Positions 46,202 through 55,277 of a DNA stretch of 64,000 nucleotides are shown here, piece after piece. The stretch spans positions 1 to 64,000 of the forward strand of contig NZ_BMYW01000010.1 in NCBI RefSeq assembly GCF_014652475.1, in the 5' to 3' direction. Below the pieces are notes generated by a model. That model had not been told where the DNA came from, ran no database searches, and saw nothing but the letters and a program-made list of their open reading frames with translations. Position 1 is the stretch's first letter; each line of letters begins with the position of its first letter. The stretch comes from Vogesella alkaliphila (GTDB lineage Bacteria > Pseudomonadota > Gammaproteobacteria > Burkholderiales > Chromobacteriaceae). A program made the translations under genes and the position numbers.

Positions 46202-47617
46202 GTGGAGTATTTTCCGATTTTCATGCGCCTTGCCGGCGAGCCGTGCCTGCTGGTCGGCGGCGGCGAGGTGGCAGTGCGCAAGGCGCGCCTGCTGCAATCG
46301 GCCGGTGCAAGGCTGACGGTGGTGGCACCGCAGCTGGCGCCGGAGCTGGCCGCGATGGCGGCCGCCGGCGAGGTACGCCATATCGACGCCTGTTTCCAGC
46401 CGGCACAGGTCGGCGGCCAGCGGCTGGTGGTGGCTGCCACCAACCAGCGCGAGGTCAACCGTCTGGTGTCGCAGACGGCGCAGGCGCAGGGCATTCCGGT
46501 CAACGTGGTGGACGACCCCGAGCTGTCCAGCTACATCACGCCGGCCATCGTCGACCGCTCGCCGCTGGTGATCGCGGTATCGACCGGCGGCGGCGTGCCG
46601 GTGCTGGCGCGGCTGATCCGCGCGCGGCTTGAAAGCCTGATCCCGGCCGGTTTCGGCCGCCTGGCACAGTTCGCCGCGCGCTTCCGCGATCGGGTCAAGG
46701 CGCGCTTCGGCAATGTCGAGGAGCGGCGCGCGTTCTGGGAGGCGGTGCTGGAAGGGCCGCTGGCGGAACAGGTGATGAACGGCGACGAGCGCGCCGCCGA
46801 GGCCGACCTGCTGCAAAGGTTGGCCGCAGGCGACAGCACGCCGTCCGGCGCGGTCTACCTGGTCGGTGCCGGCCCCGGCAACCCCGACCTGCTCACCTTC
46901 CGTGCCCTGCGCCTGATGCAGCAGGCCGACGTGGTGCTGTACGACAATCTGGTGGCGCCGGAATTGATGGAGCTGGTGCGCCGCGACGCGGAGCGCATCT
47001 TCGTCGGCAAGCAGCGTGCCAACCACACCATGCCGCAGGAAGAGATCAACACCCTGCTGGTGAGGCTGGCGCAAGAGGGCAAGCGCGTGCTGCGGCTGAA
47101 GGGCGGCGATCCGTTCACCTTCGGCCGTGGCGGCGAGGAAATCGAGTTGCTGGCCGAGCACCGTATCCCGTTCGAGGTGGTGCCCGGCATCACCTCGGCC
47201 AGCGGCGCTGCCGCCTACGCCGGCATCCCGCTGACGCACCGCGATCACGCGCAGGCGGTGGTGTTTGTTACAGGTCATAAAAAAGACGGTAGCATTCAGC
47301 TAGACTGGCCGGCACTGACGCGCCCGGATCAGACGGTGGTGGTGTACATGGGACTGGCGATGGCGGCCGAGATCTGCGACGCCTTCATCGCGCACGGCAA
47401 GGCGGCGACGACGCCGGCGGCGGTGGTGCAGCGCGCCACCACCGCGCAGCAGCGCACCGTGGTTGGCACGCTGGCCAGCCTGCCGGCCAAGATCGCGCAG
47501 AGCGGCATCGCCTCGCCGGCGCTGATCATCGTCGGCGACGTGGTGGCGCTGTCGTCGCGGCTGGGCTGGTTCCGCGATGTCGAGGAGGTGGTGCTGACCC
47601 CCGACGCGCAGCAGTGA
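46202..47617 (+). CDS. cysG: Sirohaem synthase (trifunctional CysG)
   Basis: 471 aa with a GTG start at 46202: AGGAG lies 6 bases before it, and no nearby ATG gives the native N-terminus EYFPIFMRLAGEPCLLVGGG. The N-terminal dehydrogenase/ferrochelatase (about 1-205) is followed by the uroporphyrinogen III methyltransferase (VYLVGAGPGNPDLLTFRA; LRLKGGDPFTFGRGGEE; TSASGAAAYAGIPLTHR). It makes sirohaem for sulfite and nitrite reductases. LQRLAAGD in the linker holds a core copy of the recurrent word with CAA-AGG codons. Confidence 0.95.
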   Translation: MEYFPIFMRLAGEPCLLVGGGEVAVRKARLLQSAGARLTVVAPQLAPELAAMAAAGEVRHIDACFQPAQVGGQRLVVAATNQREVNRLVSQTAQAQGIPVNVVDDPELSSYITPAIVDRSPLVIAVSTGGGVPVLARLIRARLESLIPAGFGRLAQFAARFRDRVKARFGNVEERRAFWEAVLEGPLAEQVMNGDERAAEADLLQRLAAGDSTPSGAVYLVGAGPGNPDLLTFRALRLMQQADVVLYDNLVAPELMELVRRDAERIFVGKQRANHTMPQEEINTLLVRLAQEGKRVLRLKGGDPFTFGRGGEEIELLAEHRIPFEVVPGITSASGAAAYAGIPLTHRDHAQAVVFVTGHKKDGSIQLDWPALTRPDQTVVVYMGLAMAAEICDAFIAHGKAATTPAAVVQRATTAQQRTVVGTLASLPAKIAQSGIASPALIIVGDVVALSSRLGWFRDVEEVVLTPDAQQ

Positions 47618-47694
47618 ATCCAGGGCGGTGGCGGCGCGGTACCGTCACCACGTCATAACGCGGGCAATACCGGCTCGTCCGGAGCAAGACAATC

Positions 47695-48093
47695 ATGGTA
47701 GGTGTACTGATCATTTCGCATGGCGAGCTGGGCTTGTGCCTGGCCGACTGTGCACGGCACGTGCTGGGGCGCGTGCCGGACAATCTGGCCATTCTCGGCG
47801 TCGAGAAACAGGACAATCCCGACGCGCGGCTGCTGGACGCGCAGGCATTGATCGACAAGATCGATGACGGCAGCGGCGTGCTGGTGTTAAGCGACATGCT
47901 CGGCGGGACGCCTTGCAATATTGCCAGCCGCTTGCGCAAGCGCGGCATGGTCGAGGTCGTTGCCGGCGTCAACCTGCCGATGCTGGTGCGGGCGCTGAGC
48001 TACAGTGCGCAGCCGCTGGAGGTGGTGGTCAGCAAGGCGATTACAGGGGGACTGGAAGGCGTGTACTACGTCATTCCCGAGGGAAAAGAATGA
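47695..48093 (+). CDS. PTS system EIIA component, mannose type
   Basis: 132 aa, EIIA(Man) fold. The phosphorylated histidine is His9 (LIISHGELG). The rest of the family block is DMLGGTPCNIA and VNLPMLVRAL. In betaproteobacteria this protein, HPr and EI often form a regulatory PTS without sugar permeases, and none is present here. It overlaps ptsH by ATGA. Confidence 0.93.
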   Translation: MVGVLIISHGELGLCLADCARHVLGRVPDNLAILGVEKQDNPDARLLDAQALIDKIDDGSGVLVLSDMLGGTPCNIASRLRKRGMVEVVAGVNLPMLVRALSYSAQPLEVVVSKAITGGLEGVYYVIPEGKE

Positions 48094-48359
48094 AAACACA
48101 GCAAATCGAGATCATCAACAAGCTGGGCCTGCACGCGCGCGCCTCCAGCAAGTTCACCCAGACCGCCAGCCGTTTCAAGGCCGAGGTCTGGATCGCGCGC
48201 AACGGCCGCCGCGTCAACGGCAAGAGCATCATGGGGGTGATGATGCTGGCGGCGGCGAAAGGCTCGCAAATCGAGCTGGAAACCAACGGCGAGGACGAGG
48301 ATCTCGCGATGGCGGCGCTGGTCGAACTGATCAACAACCGCTTTGACGAGGCGGAATAA
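48090..48359 (+). CDS. ptsH: Phosphocarrier protein HPr
   Basis: 89 aa. His15 (KLGLHARASSKF) is the PEP-derived phosphate acceptor and Ser46 (GKSIMGVMML) is the possible HprK target site. It relays phosphate from EI to the EIIA. It is coupled to the EIIA gene by a 4-base overlap. Confidence 0.96.
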   Translation: MKTQQIEIINKLGLHARASSKFTQTASRFKAEVWIARNGRRVNGKSIMGVMMLAAAKGSQIELETNGEDEDLAMAALVELINNRFDEAE

Positions 48360-48404
48360 CCGCCCGCAACAAGAACAGGTACCGGACAGGGGAGAGGGCG
48401 CAAC

Positions 48405-50144
48405 ATGAGCATCGTTTTGCACGGGGTACCGATCGGTGGCGGCATCGCCATCGGCCGTGCCCACTTGCTGTCGCAAAGCATGGATGACGTGGTGCATTAC
48501 AGTATCGACGACCACGAAATCGCGGCAGAACAGCAGCGTTTCGACCAGGCAGTGCGGGCCACGCGCAAGCAGCTGGAAATGCTGTGGGGCAGCATCCCGG
48601 AGAATGCCCCGGCCGAGCTGGGGGCCTTCCTGTCGCTGCACATCATGCTGCTGTCGGACGTGACCCTGACGCGCGATCCGCGCGAACTGATCGCCAGCCT
48701 GCGCTGCAACGCGGAGTGGGCGCTGAAACAGCAGTGCGACACCCTGATCGAGCAGTTCGACGCCATCGAGGAAGACTACCTGCGCGAACGCAAGCACGAC
48801 GTGCTGCAGGTGGTGGAGCGCGTGTTCAAGAACCTCGGCGGCCATACTACCGAGCTGCAGCTATCGGAAGGGTTGGACGGCGACGCCATCCTGGTCGCGC
48901 ACGACCTGTCGCCGGCCGACATGGTCTATTTCAAGGATTCCAGCGTCGCCGCCTTCGTCACCGACGTCGGCGGCGCCACCAGCCATACCGCCATTCTCGG
49001 CCGCAGCCTCGACCTGCCGTCGGTGATCGCACTGCACCACGCGCGCGAACTGGTGCGCGAGGACGAGCTGATCATCGTCGACGGCCAGCAGGGCGTGCTG
49101 CTGATCAACCCGGAGCCGTCGGTGCTGGCCGAGTACCGCCGCCGGCAACGCGCCTGCGTCGAGGCGCGGCGCAAGCTGTCCAGCATCCGCAACACCGACG
49201 CCATCACCGAGGATGGCACTCCGATCGAGCTGCTGGCCAATATCGAGCTGCCGCAGGATGCGGCCAACGTGCTGGAGGCCGGTGCCGTCGGTGTCGGCCT
49301 GTTCCGCAGCGAATTCCTGTTCCTCGGCCGCGACAACCTGCCGTCTGAGGACGAGCAGTTCGAGGCCTACCGCATGGTGGCGGAGCTGACCGGTGGCGCG
49401 CCGGTGACGGTGCGCACCATGGACCTCGGCGCCGACAAGAGCCCGCGCTGGCTCAATCACCAGCTGGCGGAAAACCCGGCGCTGGGGCTGACCGGCATCC
49501 GCCTGTGCCTGGCCGAGCCGCTGATGTTCCGCGCCCAGCTGCGCGCGCTGCTGCGCGCCTCGGCCTTCGGCAAGATCCGCATCCTGTTCCCGATGATCAA
49601 CAGCCTGGGCGAGCTGAAGCAGTCGCTCAACCAGCTGGAGTACGCCAAGGCCGAGCTGCGCGCGGAGGGCGTCGCCTTTGCCGAGGCGGTGGAGGTCGGC
49701 GCCATGATCGAGATCCCGTCGGCGGCGCTGGTGGTGGGCAGCTTCATCAAGCACGTCGACTTCCTCTCCATCGGCACCAACGACCTGATCCAGTACACGC
49801 TGGCGATCGACCGCAACGACGACACCGTCAGCCACCTGTACGATCCTATCCATCCGGCGGTGCTGAAGCTGATCTCCTACACCATCAAGACCGCCAGCAA
49901 GGCCGGGGTGCCGGTATCGGTGTGCGGCGAGATGGCTGGCGACGCGCGCCTGACCCGCCTGCTGCTGGGCATGGGCCTGCGCCGCTTCTCGATGCACCCG
50001 GCCAACCTGCTGGACGTGAAGCAGCAGGTACTGTCCAGCCACCTCGACGAAGTGGGGCCGCACGTCGCGCGCATGCTTCGCAGCGAAGACCCTGATAGAA
50101 TCGCCGATCTTCTGCAACAACTGAATGCCGGGCCGGACGCCTGA
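48405..50144 (+). CDS. ptsI: PTS enzyme I
   Basis: 579 aa. The phospho-histidine is His194 (VGGATSHTAILGRS). PEP-binding TMDLGADKSPRWLN and FRSEFLF, and the C-terminal cysteine in VSVCGEMAGD, are intact. It starts the phosphorelay PEP-EI-HPr-EIIA. It follows ptsH by 45 bases. The stop codon lies inside the loop of a terminator hairpin. Confidence 0.96.
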   Translation: MSIVLHGVPIGGGIAIGRAHLLSQSMDDVVHYSIDDHEIAAEQQRFDQAVRATRKQLEMLWGSIPENAPAELGAFLSLHIMLLSDVTLTRDPRELIASLRCNAEWALKQQCDTLIEQFDAIEEDYLRERKHDVLQVVERVFKNLGGHTTELQLSEGLDGDAILVAHDLSPADMVYFKDSSVAAFVTDVGGATSHTAILGRSLDLPSVIALHHARELVREDELIIVDGQQGVLLINPEPSVLAEYRRRQRACVEARRKLSSIRNTDAITEDGTPIELLANIELPQDAANVLEAGAVGVGLFRSEFLFLGRDNLPSEDEQFEAYRMVAELTGGAPVTVRTMDLGADKSPRWLNHQLAENPALGLTGIRLCLAEPLMFRAQLRALLRASAFGKIRILFPMINSLGELKQSLNQLEYAKAELRAEGVAFAEAVEVGAMIEIPSAALVVGSFIKHVDFLSIGTNDLIQYTLAIDRNDDTVSHLYDPIHPAVLKLISYTIKTASKAGVPVSVCGEMAGDARLTRLLLGMGLRRFSMHPANLLDVKQQVLSSHLDEVGPHVARMLRSEDPDRIADLLQQLNAGPDA

Positions 50145-50157
50145 TCCGGCTTTTTTC
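50132..50157 (+). terminator. PTS terminator overlapping the ptsI stop
   Basis: GCCGGA (50132-50137) pairs with TCCGGC (50145-50150), followed by six T. The ptsI TGA (50142-50144) lies in the loop and the next gene's ATG begins at 50164. Confidence 0.75.
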
Positions 50158-50163
50158 TTTTCT

Positions 50164-51246
50164 ATGCTCAAAGACGCTATCGATCTGTCCGCCGTGCGCC
50201 GCGTGCTGGTCATCAAGCTGCGCCACCACGGCGACGTGCTGTTGTCGTCGCCGGTGCTGTCGGTGCTGAAGACGCACGCACCGCACGCCGAGATCGACGC
50301 GCTGGTGTATCACGACACCCGCGACATGCTGTCCGGCCATCCGGCGCTGTCGCAGCTGTTCACCATCGACCGGAACTGGAAAAAGCTCGGCCTGCGCGGC
50401 CAGCTGGCCGCCGAGTGGCAGCTGCTGGCCGGGCTGAAGGCGCGCGACTACGATCTGGTGATCCAGCTGACCGAACACAAGCGCGGCGCCTGGCTCGTCC
50501 GCATGCTGCGGCCGCGCTGGGCGGTGGCGCCGGGCGGTAATTTCGGCAAGTTCTTTGCTCGCAGCTTCAGTCACCGTTACCCGGTGATCGGTGGTAACCG
50601 TCGCCATACCGTCGAAATCCACCTCGACGCCTTGCGCCGTCTCGGCATCCATCCGTCGGCTGGCGAGCGCCGGCTGCGGCTGGTGGCCGGCAAAACCGCC
50701 CAGCAGAGCGTGCGCCAGAAGCTGGCGGCGCAGGGCGTCAGCGGCGCCTACCTGCTCATCCATCCGACCTCGCGCTGGCTGTTCAAGACCTGGCCTGCCG
50801 CCCGTATGGCGGCACTGATCGAACAATTGCGCGTGCAGGGCGAGACCGTGGTGCTGTCGGCGGCGCCGGATCCGGCGGAGCTGGCGATGCTGGCCGATAT
50901 CACCGGCCGGCTGTCCCGGCCGGTGGCCTCGCTGGCCGGCCAGCTGAGCCTGAAGGAGCTGGCGGCGTTGATCGACGGTGCGCGCGCCTTCATTGGCATG
51001 GACTCGGTGCCGATGCACATCGCCGCGGCGATGCAGACGCCGTGCGTGGCGCTGTTCGGTCCCTCCGGCGACATCGAGTGGGGGCCGTGGCAGGTGCCAC
51101 ATCGCGTACTGACGACCAACCTGCCGTGCCGCCCGTGTGGCAAGGACGGCTGTGGCGGCGGCAAGCGCAGCGAGTGTCTGGAACTGATCACCGAGGCGCA
51201 GGTGCTGGCCGCCTTCAACAGCCTGATGGCCGAGGTCGGCGCATGA
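50164..51246 (+). CDS. waaQ: Glycosyltransferase family 9 (heptosyltransferase III-like)
   Basis: 360 aa, ADP-heptose:LPS heptosyltransferase fold. The N-terminal VLVIKLRHHGDVLLSSPVLS is the WaaQ-type nucleotide-binding start. The C-terminal domain has IGMDSVPMHIAAAMQTPCVALFGPS. The start at 50164 lies 7 bases after a T-run with no ribosome site, so initiation is unusual, or transcription begins just upstream. It is the first gene of the LPS core cluster. WaaQ as opposed to another GT9 is a likely, not certain, assignment. Confidence 0.85.
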   Translation: MLKDAIDLSAVRRVLVIKLRHHGDVLLSSPVLSVLKTHAPHAEIDALVYHDTRDMLSGHPALSQLFTIDRNWKKLGLRGQLAAEWQLLAGLKARDYDLVIQLTEHKRGAWLVRMLRPRWAVAPGGNFGKFFARSFSHRYPVIGGNRRHTVEIHLDALRRLGIHPSAGERRLRLVAGKTAQQSVRQKLAAQGVSGAYLLIHPTSRWLFKTWPAARMAALIEQLRVQGETVVLSAAPDPAELAMLADITGRLSRPVASLAGQLSLKELAALIDGARAFIGMDSVPMHIAAAMQTPCVALFGPSGDIEWGPWQVPHRVLTTNLPCRPCGKDGCGGGKRSECLELITEAQVLAAFNSLMAEVGA

Positions 51247-52364
51247 CGCGGCTGGCCATCGTGCGGCAGAAATACAATCCGGCCGGCGGCGCCGAGCGCT
51301 TCGTCAGCCGCGCGCTGTCGGCGCTGTCGGCGCAGGGCGCTCTGGAGGTGAACCTGATCGCGCGCAAGTGGGAGTCGCTGTCCGGCGTGCGCGCCTTTGC
51401 GGCCAACCCTTTCTATCTCGGCAGTGTCTGGCGCGACTGGGGCTTTGCTTGCGCCGCGCGCCAGATCTGGCAGCGCGAAGGCTTCGAGCTGGTGCAGTCG
51501 CACGAGCGCATCGCCGGCTGCGACATCTACCGTGCCGGCGATGGCGTGCACCGTCACTGGCTGCAGCTGCGCCGCCGCGTGCTGTCGCGCCGGGGCCGGC
51601 TGGCCATGCTGCTGAATCCCTACCACCACTACGTGCAGTGGATGGAGCGGCGCATGTTCCTGCATCCGCGCCTGAAAACCGTAATTTGCAATTCGCAGAT
51701 GGTGAAGCGTGAGATCCAGCACTACTTCGGCCTGCCGGACGAGCGTTTTGCCGTGATCTATAACGGCGTCGATACCGCGGCGTTTCACCCGTCGCTGCGC
51801 GAACACCGTGCCGCGATGCGCGAGCAGTGGCAGATCCCGGCCTCCGCGCCGCTGCTGCTGTACGTCGGCTCCGGCTTCGAGCGCAAGGGCGTGGCACGGG
51901 CCTTGCAGGCCATCGTGCCGCATCCGGATGTGCATCTGGTGGTCGTCGGGCACGACAAGCGCGTCGCGCGCTACCAAAGCCTGGCCGCAGCGCTGGGGGT
52001 TGCCGCACGTGTCCGTTTTGCCGGCGCGCAAAACGACGTCAAGCCGTTTTACGGCATGGCCGACGCCTTCATCCTGCCCACCCTGTACGATCCGTTTCCC
52101 AATGTCTGTGTCGAGGCGCTGGCCGCCGGTCTGCCGGTATTCACCACGCTGCAGTGTGGCGCCGCGGAGCTGATCCGCGACGGCGACAACGGCTGGGTAG
52201 CCGACGCGCTGGATACGCCGGCGCAGCAGGCACAGGTCGCCAGCTGGCTGGCCTGCCGTGCCGATTGGCCAAGCTTGGCCGCAGCGGCGCGCGACAGTGT
52301 GGCCGAGCTGACGCTGGACAAGATGGCCGCGCGTCTGCTGGCTTGCTACCAGCGCTTGTTGTGA
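51243..52364 (+). CDS. Glycosyltransferase family 4 (WaaG-like)
   Basis: 373 aa, GT-B fold. It begins RLAIVRQKYNPAGGAERFV, and the donor-site region has VGSGFERKGVARALQA and ILPTLYDPFPNVCVEALAAG with the retaining GT4 glutamate. It resembles core glucosyltransferase WaaG. It overlaps the upstream GT9 by ATGA. The AFAANPF codons hold a copy of the recurrent word. Confidence 0.87.
   Translation: MTRLAIVRQKYNPAGGAERFVSRALSALSAQGALEVNLIARKWESLSGVRAFAANPFYLGSVWRDWGFACAARQIWQREGFELVQSHERIAGCDIYRAGDGVHRHWLQLRRRVLSRRGRLAMLLNPYHHYVQWMERRMFLHPRLKTVICNSQMVKREIQHYFGLPDERFAVIYNGVDTAAFHPSLREHRAAMREQWQIPASAPLLLYVGSGFERKGVARALQAIVPHPDVHLVVVGHDKRVARYQSLAAALGVAARVRFAGAQNDVKPFYGMADAFILPTLYDPFPNVCVEALAAGLPVFTTLQCGAAELIRDGDNGWVADALDTPAQQAQVASWLACRADWPSLAAAARDSVAELTLDKMAARLLACYQRLL
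51397..51408 (-). repeat. Copy of the recurrent word in the GT4 gene
   Basis: TTGCGGCCAACC, encoding FAANP. Confidence 0.85.
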
Positions 52365-52391
52365 CAGGGCCCGGCTGGCGCCGGACTGGTT

Positions 52392-52397
52392 TATAAT
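52392..52397 (+). promoter_or_regulatory. Candidate -10 box for msbA
   Basis: TATAAT lies 27 bases upstream of the msbA ATG at 52424 in an A/T-rich stretch. No convincing -35 is seen, so an internal promoter is only possible. Confidence 0.35.
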
Positions 52398-52423
52398 CGT
52401 TTGTTTTATCGTTGGTTTTTCGC

Positions 52424-54184
52424 ATGACAACTATCCCTGCGACCAGCAGTTTCGCGCTTTACAAGCGGGTGCTCGGCTACCTGAGGCCTTACTGGAAGGT
52501 TTTTCTGGTGTCGCTGCTGTCGATGAGCATCGCCGCCGCCACCGAGCCGGCCTTCGCCCGGCTGATGAAGCCGCTGATCGACGGCGGTTTCGTCAACAAG
52601 GACGGCTCGTCGCTGATCTGGGCGCCGCTGGCCATCGTCGGCCTGTTCCTGGTGCGCGGGCTGACCAGCTATATCAACGAATACTCCACCAGCTGGCTGA
52701 CCGGCCATCTGGTGCAGACGCTGCGCGAGGAGATGTTCGCCAAACTGGTTCGCCTGCCGGTGAACTACTACGACGACCATCCGTCCGGCCGCCTGCTGTC
52801 GCGCATCGCCTTCGACGTCAACCTGGTGACCGAGGCCGGTTTCAACGTGATCACCGTCACCGTCAAGGACGGCATCACCATCATCGGCCTGCTGGGCCTG
52901 CTGTTTTATACCGACTGGCAGCTGACGCTGATCTGCCTCGCGGTACTGCCGGTGGTGTCACTGTGCGTGCGCGTGGTCAGCAAGCGCTTGCGCGGCCTGT
53001 CGCGCCAGAACCAGCAGAACATCGCGCAACTGACCCAGGTGCTGGGCGAAACCATCGATTGCCACCGCGTGGTCAAGGTCTATGGCGGCGAAGGCTACGA
53101 GGCGCAGCGCTTCCAGCGCACGGCCGAGGCCATCCGCCATAACGGCGTCAAGCAAAGCGCCACCTCGTCGGCCAATACCGGCGTGACCCAGCTGTTCATC
53201 GCCTGCGCGCTGGCGGCCATCCTGTATTTCGCCGCGCTGCGCGCCCACAGCGGTAGCTTTACCGCTGGTGACTTCATGTCCTTCCTGACCGCGATGCTGA
53301 TGCTGTTCGCACCGGTCAAGCGCATCACCAGCATTTCGCAATCGCTGCAAAAAGGCCTGGCCGCCGCCGAGAGCGTGTTCGGCTTCCTCGACGAGCAGGG
53401 CGAGCCGGATAACGGCACCCGCCGCCTGCAGGGTACGCGCGGCGAGCTGCTGTTCGACAACGTACAGTTCAGCTACCCGGCAGCCGAGCGCCCGGCGTTG
53501 CAGGACATCTGCTTTGCCGTCAAACCGGGCGAGACCGTGGCGCTGGTCGGCTCCAGCGGCAGCGGCAAGACCACGCTGGTCAGCCTGATCCCGCGCTTCT
53601 ACGAGCCATCGGCGGGGCGGATCCTGCTGGACGGCATTCCGCTGACCGACATCACCCTGGCCAGCCTGCGCCAGCACATTGCGCTGGTCAGCCAGGACGT
53701 GGTGCTGTTCAACGACAGCGTGGCGGCCAACATTGCCTACGGCCGCATCGGCGAAGTCAGCCGCGAGCAGGTGGTCGAGGCCGCCCGCGCCGCCAACGCG
53801 CTGGAATTCATCGAGGCGATGCCGCAGGGCTTTGACACCCTGATCGGCGAAAACGGCGTGCGCCTGTCCGGCGGCCAGCGCCAGCGGCTGGCGATTGCCC
53901 GTGCACTGCTGAAAAACGCGCCTATCCTGATCCTGGACGAGGCCACCAGTGCGCTGGACACCCAGTCCGAACGGCTGGTGCAGGCGGCGCTGGAAAACCT
54001 GATGCAGAACCGCACCACGCTGGTGATCGCCCACCGTCTGTCCACCATCGAGCACGCCGACCGCATCGTGGTGATGCATCAGGGTCGTATTGCCGAAGTC
54101 GGCAACCACGCCGCCCTGATCGCGCAGGATGGCCTGTACGCCAACCTGCACCGCCTGCAATTCAAGGAGCCGGCCCATGACTAA
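52424..54184 (+). CDS. msbA: Lipid A-core flippase ABC transporter
   Basis: 586 aa, half-transporter with six membrane helices followed by an ATPase. Walker A is GSSGSGKTTL, the signature LSGGQRQR, and Walker B ILILDEATSALD. MsbA flips lipid A-core across the inner membrane. The start MTTIPATSSF is preferred over an upstream ATG at 52412. Its presence inside the glycosyltransferase series supports an LPS core operon. Confidence 0.95.
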   Translation: MTTIPATSSFALYKRVLGYLRPYWKVFLVSLLSMSIAAATEPAFARLMKPLIDGGFVNKDGSSLIWAPLAIVGLFLVRGLTSYINEYSTSWLTGHLVQTLREEMFAKLVRLPVNYYDDHPSGRLLSRIAFDVNLVTEAGFNVITVTVKDGITIIGLLGLLFYTDWQLTLICLAVLPVVSLCVRVVSKRLRGLSRQNQQNIAQLTQVLGETIDCHRVVKVYGGEGYEAQRFQRTAEAIRHNGVKQSATSSANTGVTQLFIACALAAILYFAALRAHSGSFTAGDFMSFLTAMLMLFAPVKRITSISQSLQKGLAAAESVFGFLDEQGEPDNGTRRLQGTRGELLFDNVQFSYPAAERPALQDICFAVKPGETVALVGSSGSGKTTLVSLIPRFYEPSAGRILLDGIPLTDITLASLRQHIALVSQDVVLFNDSVAANIAYGRIGEVSREQVVEAARAANALEFIEAMPQGFDTLIGENGVRLSGGQRQRLAIARALLKNAPILILDEATSALDTQSERLVQAALENLMQNRTTLVIAHRLSTIEHADRIVVMHQGRIAEVGNHAALIAQDGLYANLHRLQFKEPAHD

Positions 54185-55277
54185 GCCGGCACTGACCATC
54201 GTCCATACCGAATCGTCGCTGGGCTGGGGCGGGCAGGAGCACCGCACCTTCAAGGAGATGGTGGGCCTGCGCCAGCTGGGCCACCGCATGATCCTGCTGT
54301 GCCAGCCCAAGGCCAAGTTCGGCGCCCGTGCGCGCGAGGCCGGTTTCGAGGTGTTCGAGGTGCGCATGCGCAACGGCATCGACCTGCCGGCGGCGTGGCG
54401 CATGGCGGCCATCATCCGTCGCGTGCAGGCCGACGTGGTCAACACCCACAGTGGCCGCGACAGCATCCTCGGCGGCGTGGCCGGCTTGCTGGCCGGTCGT
54501 CTGGTGGTGCGTACCCGCCATCTGGCGCTGCCGATCACCTCGCGTTTCACCTATACCACGCTGCCGCACCATGTCGTCAGCGTCAGCGAGCACGTGCGCC
54601 GCTACCTGATGAGCGAGGGTGTGCCGGAGTCGCGCGTGTCCACCGTGTACACCGGCATCGATCCGCGGGTGATGCAACTGGACGGGCCATCCACGCTGCG
54701 CGCCGAACTGGGCATCGCCGACAGCGCCCGCGTGATCGGCACCGTGGCCATCCTGCGCATGAAAAAGGGACACCGTTTCATCGTGGGGGCGGCCGACCGC
54801 ATTCTGGCGGCGCATCCGGACACCCATTTCGTGTTTGCCGGCGACGGTGCACAGATGGACAACCTCAAGACGCTGATTGCAGCAAAAGGGTTGGCCGCAC
54901 GCATACACCTGCTCGGCCTGCGCCGCGACATCGCCAATGTGCTGGCCGGCTGCGACCTGTTCTTGTTGCCGACCGAGCAGGAGGCGCTGGGCACCTCCTA
55001 CATCGAGGCGATGGCGATGGGTCTGCCGGTGGTGGGCACCAATGTCGATGGCGTGCCGGAAGTGGTCCGCGACGGCGACAACGGCCTGCTGATTGCGCCG
55101 GGCAATGCCGCCAGCCTGGCCGAGGCGGTCAACCGCCTGCTGGGCGACGACGCGCTGCGCCGGCGCATGGCCGAGCGCAGCCGCGAGCTGGTGTCGTCGG
55201 TGTTCCATGTCGACACCATGTGCCGGTCGATGCTGGAGCTGTATCGCCGCCTGCTGGCACAACGGGGGCAGGGATGA
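54177..55277 (+). CDS. Glycosyltransferase family 4
   Basis: 366 aa, GT-B fold. It starts LTIVHTESSLGWGGQEHRTF, continues with VNTHSGRDSILGG, and ends with LLPTEQEALGTSYIEAMAMG as the retaining GT4 donor motif. It overlaps the msbA end by 8 bases and the deacetylase start by 4. The AKGLAARIH codons include a core copy of the recurrent word. The sugar transferred is unknown. Confidence 0.87.
   Translation: MTKPALTIVHTESSLGWGGQEHRTFKEMVGLRQLGHRMILLCQPKAKFGARAREAGFEVFEVRMRNGIDLPAAWRMAAIIRRVQADVVNTHSGRDSILGGVAGLLAGRLVVRTRHLALPITSRFTYTTLPHHVVSVSEHVRRYLMSEGVPESRVSTVYTGIDPRVMQLDGPSTLRAELGIADSARVIGTVAILRMKKGHRFIVGAADRILAAHPDTHFVFAGDGAQMDNLKTLIAAKGLAARIHLLGLRRDIANVLAGCDLFLLPTEQEALGTSYIEAMAMGLPVVGTNVDGVPEVVRDGDNGLLIAPGNAASLAEAVNRLLGDDALRRRMAERSRELVSSVFHVDTMCRSMLELYRRLLAQRGQG

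Noticed and set aside
49329-49348. CCGTCTGAG, resembling the Neisseria uptake sequence GCCGTCTGAA
   Set aside because: It is a single imperfect match inside ptsI. I saw no exact GCCGTCTGAA or its inverse in the window, so the classical Neisseriaceae word is not in use here.
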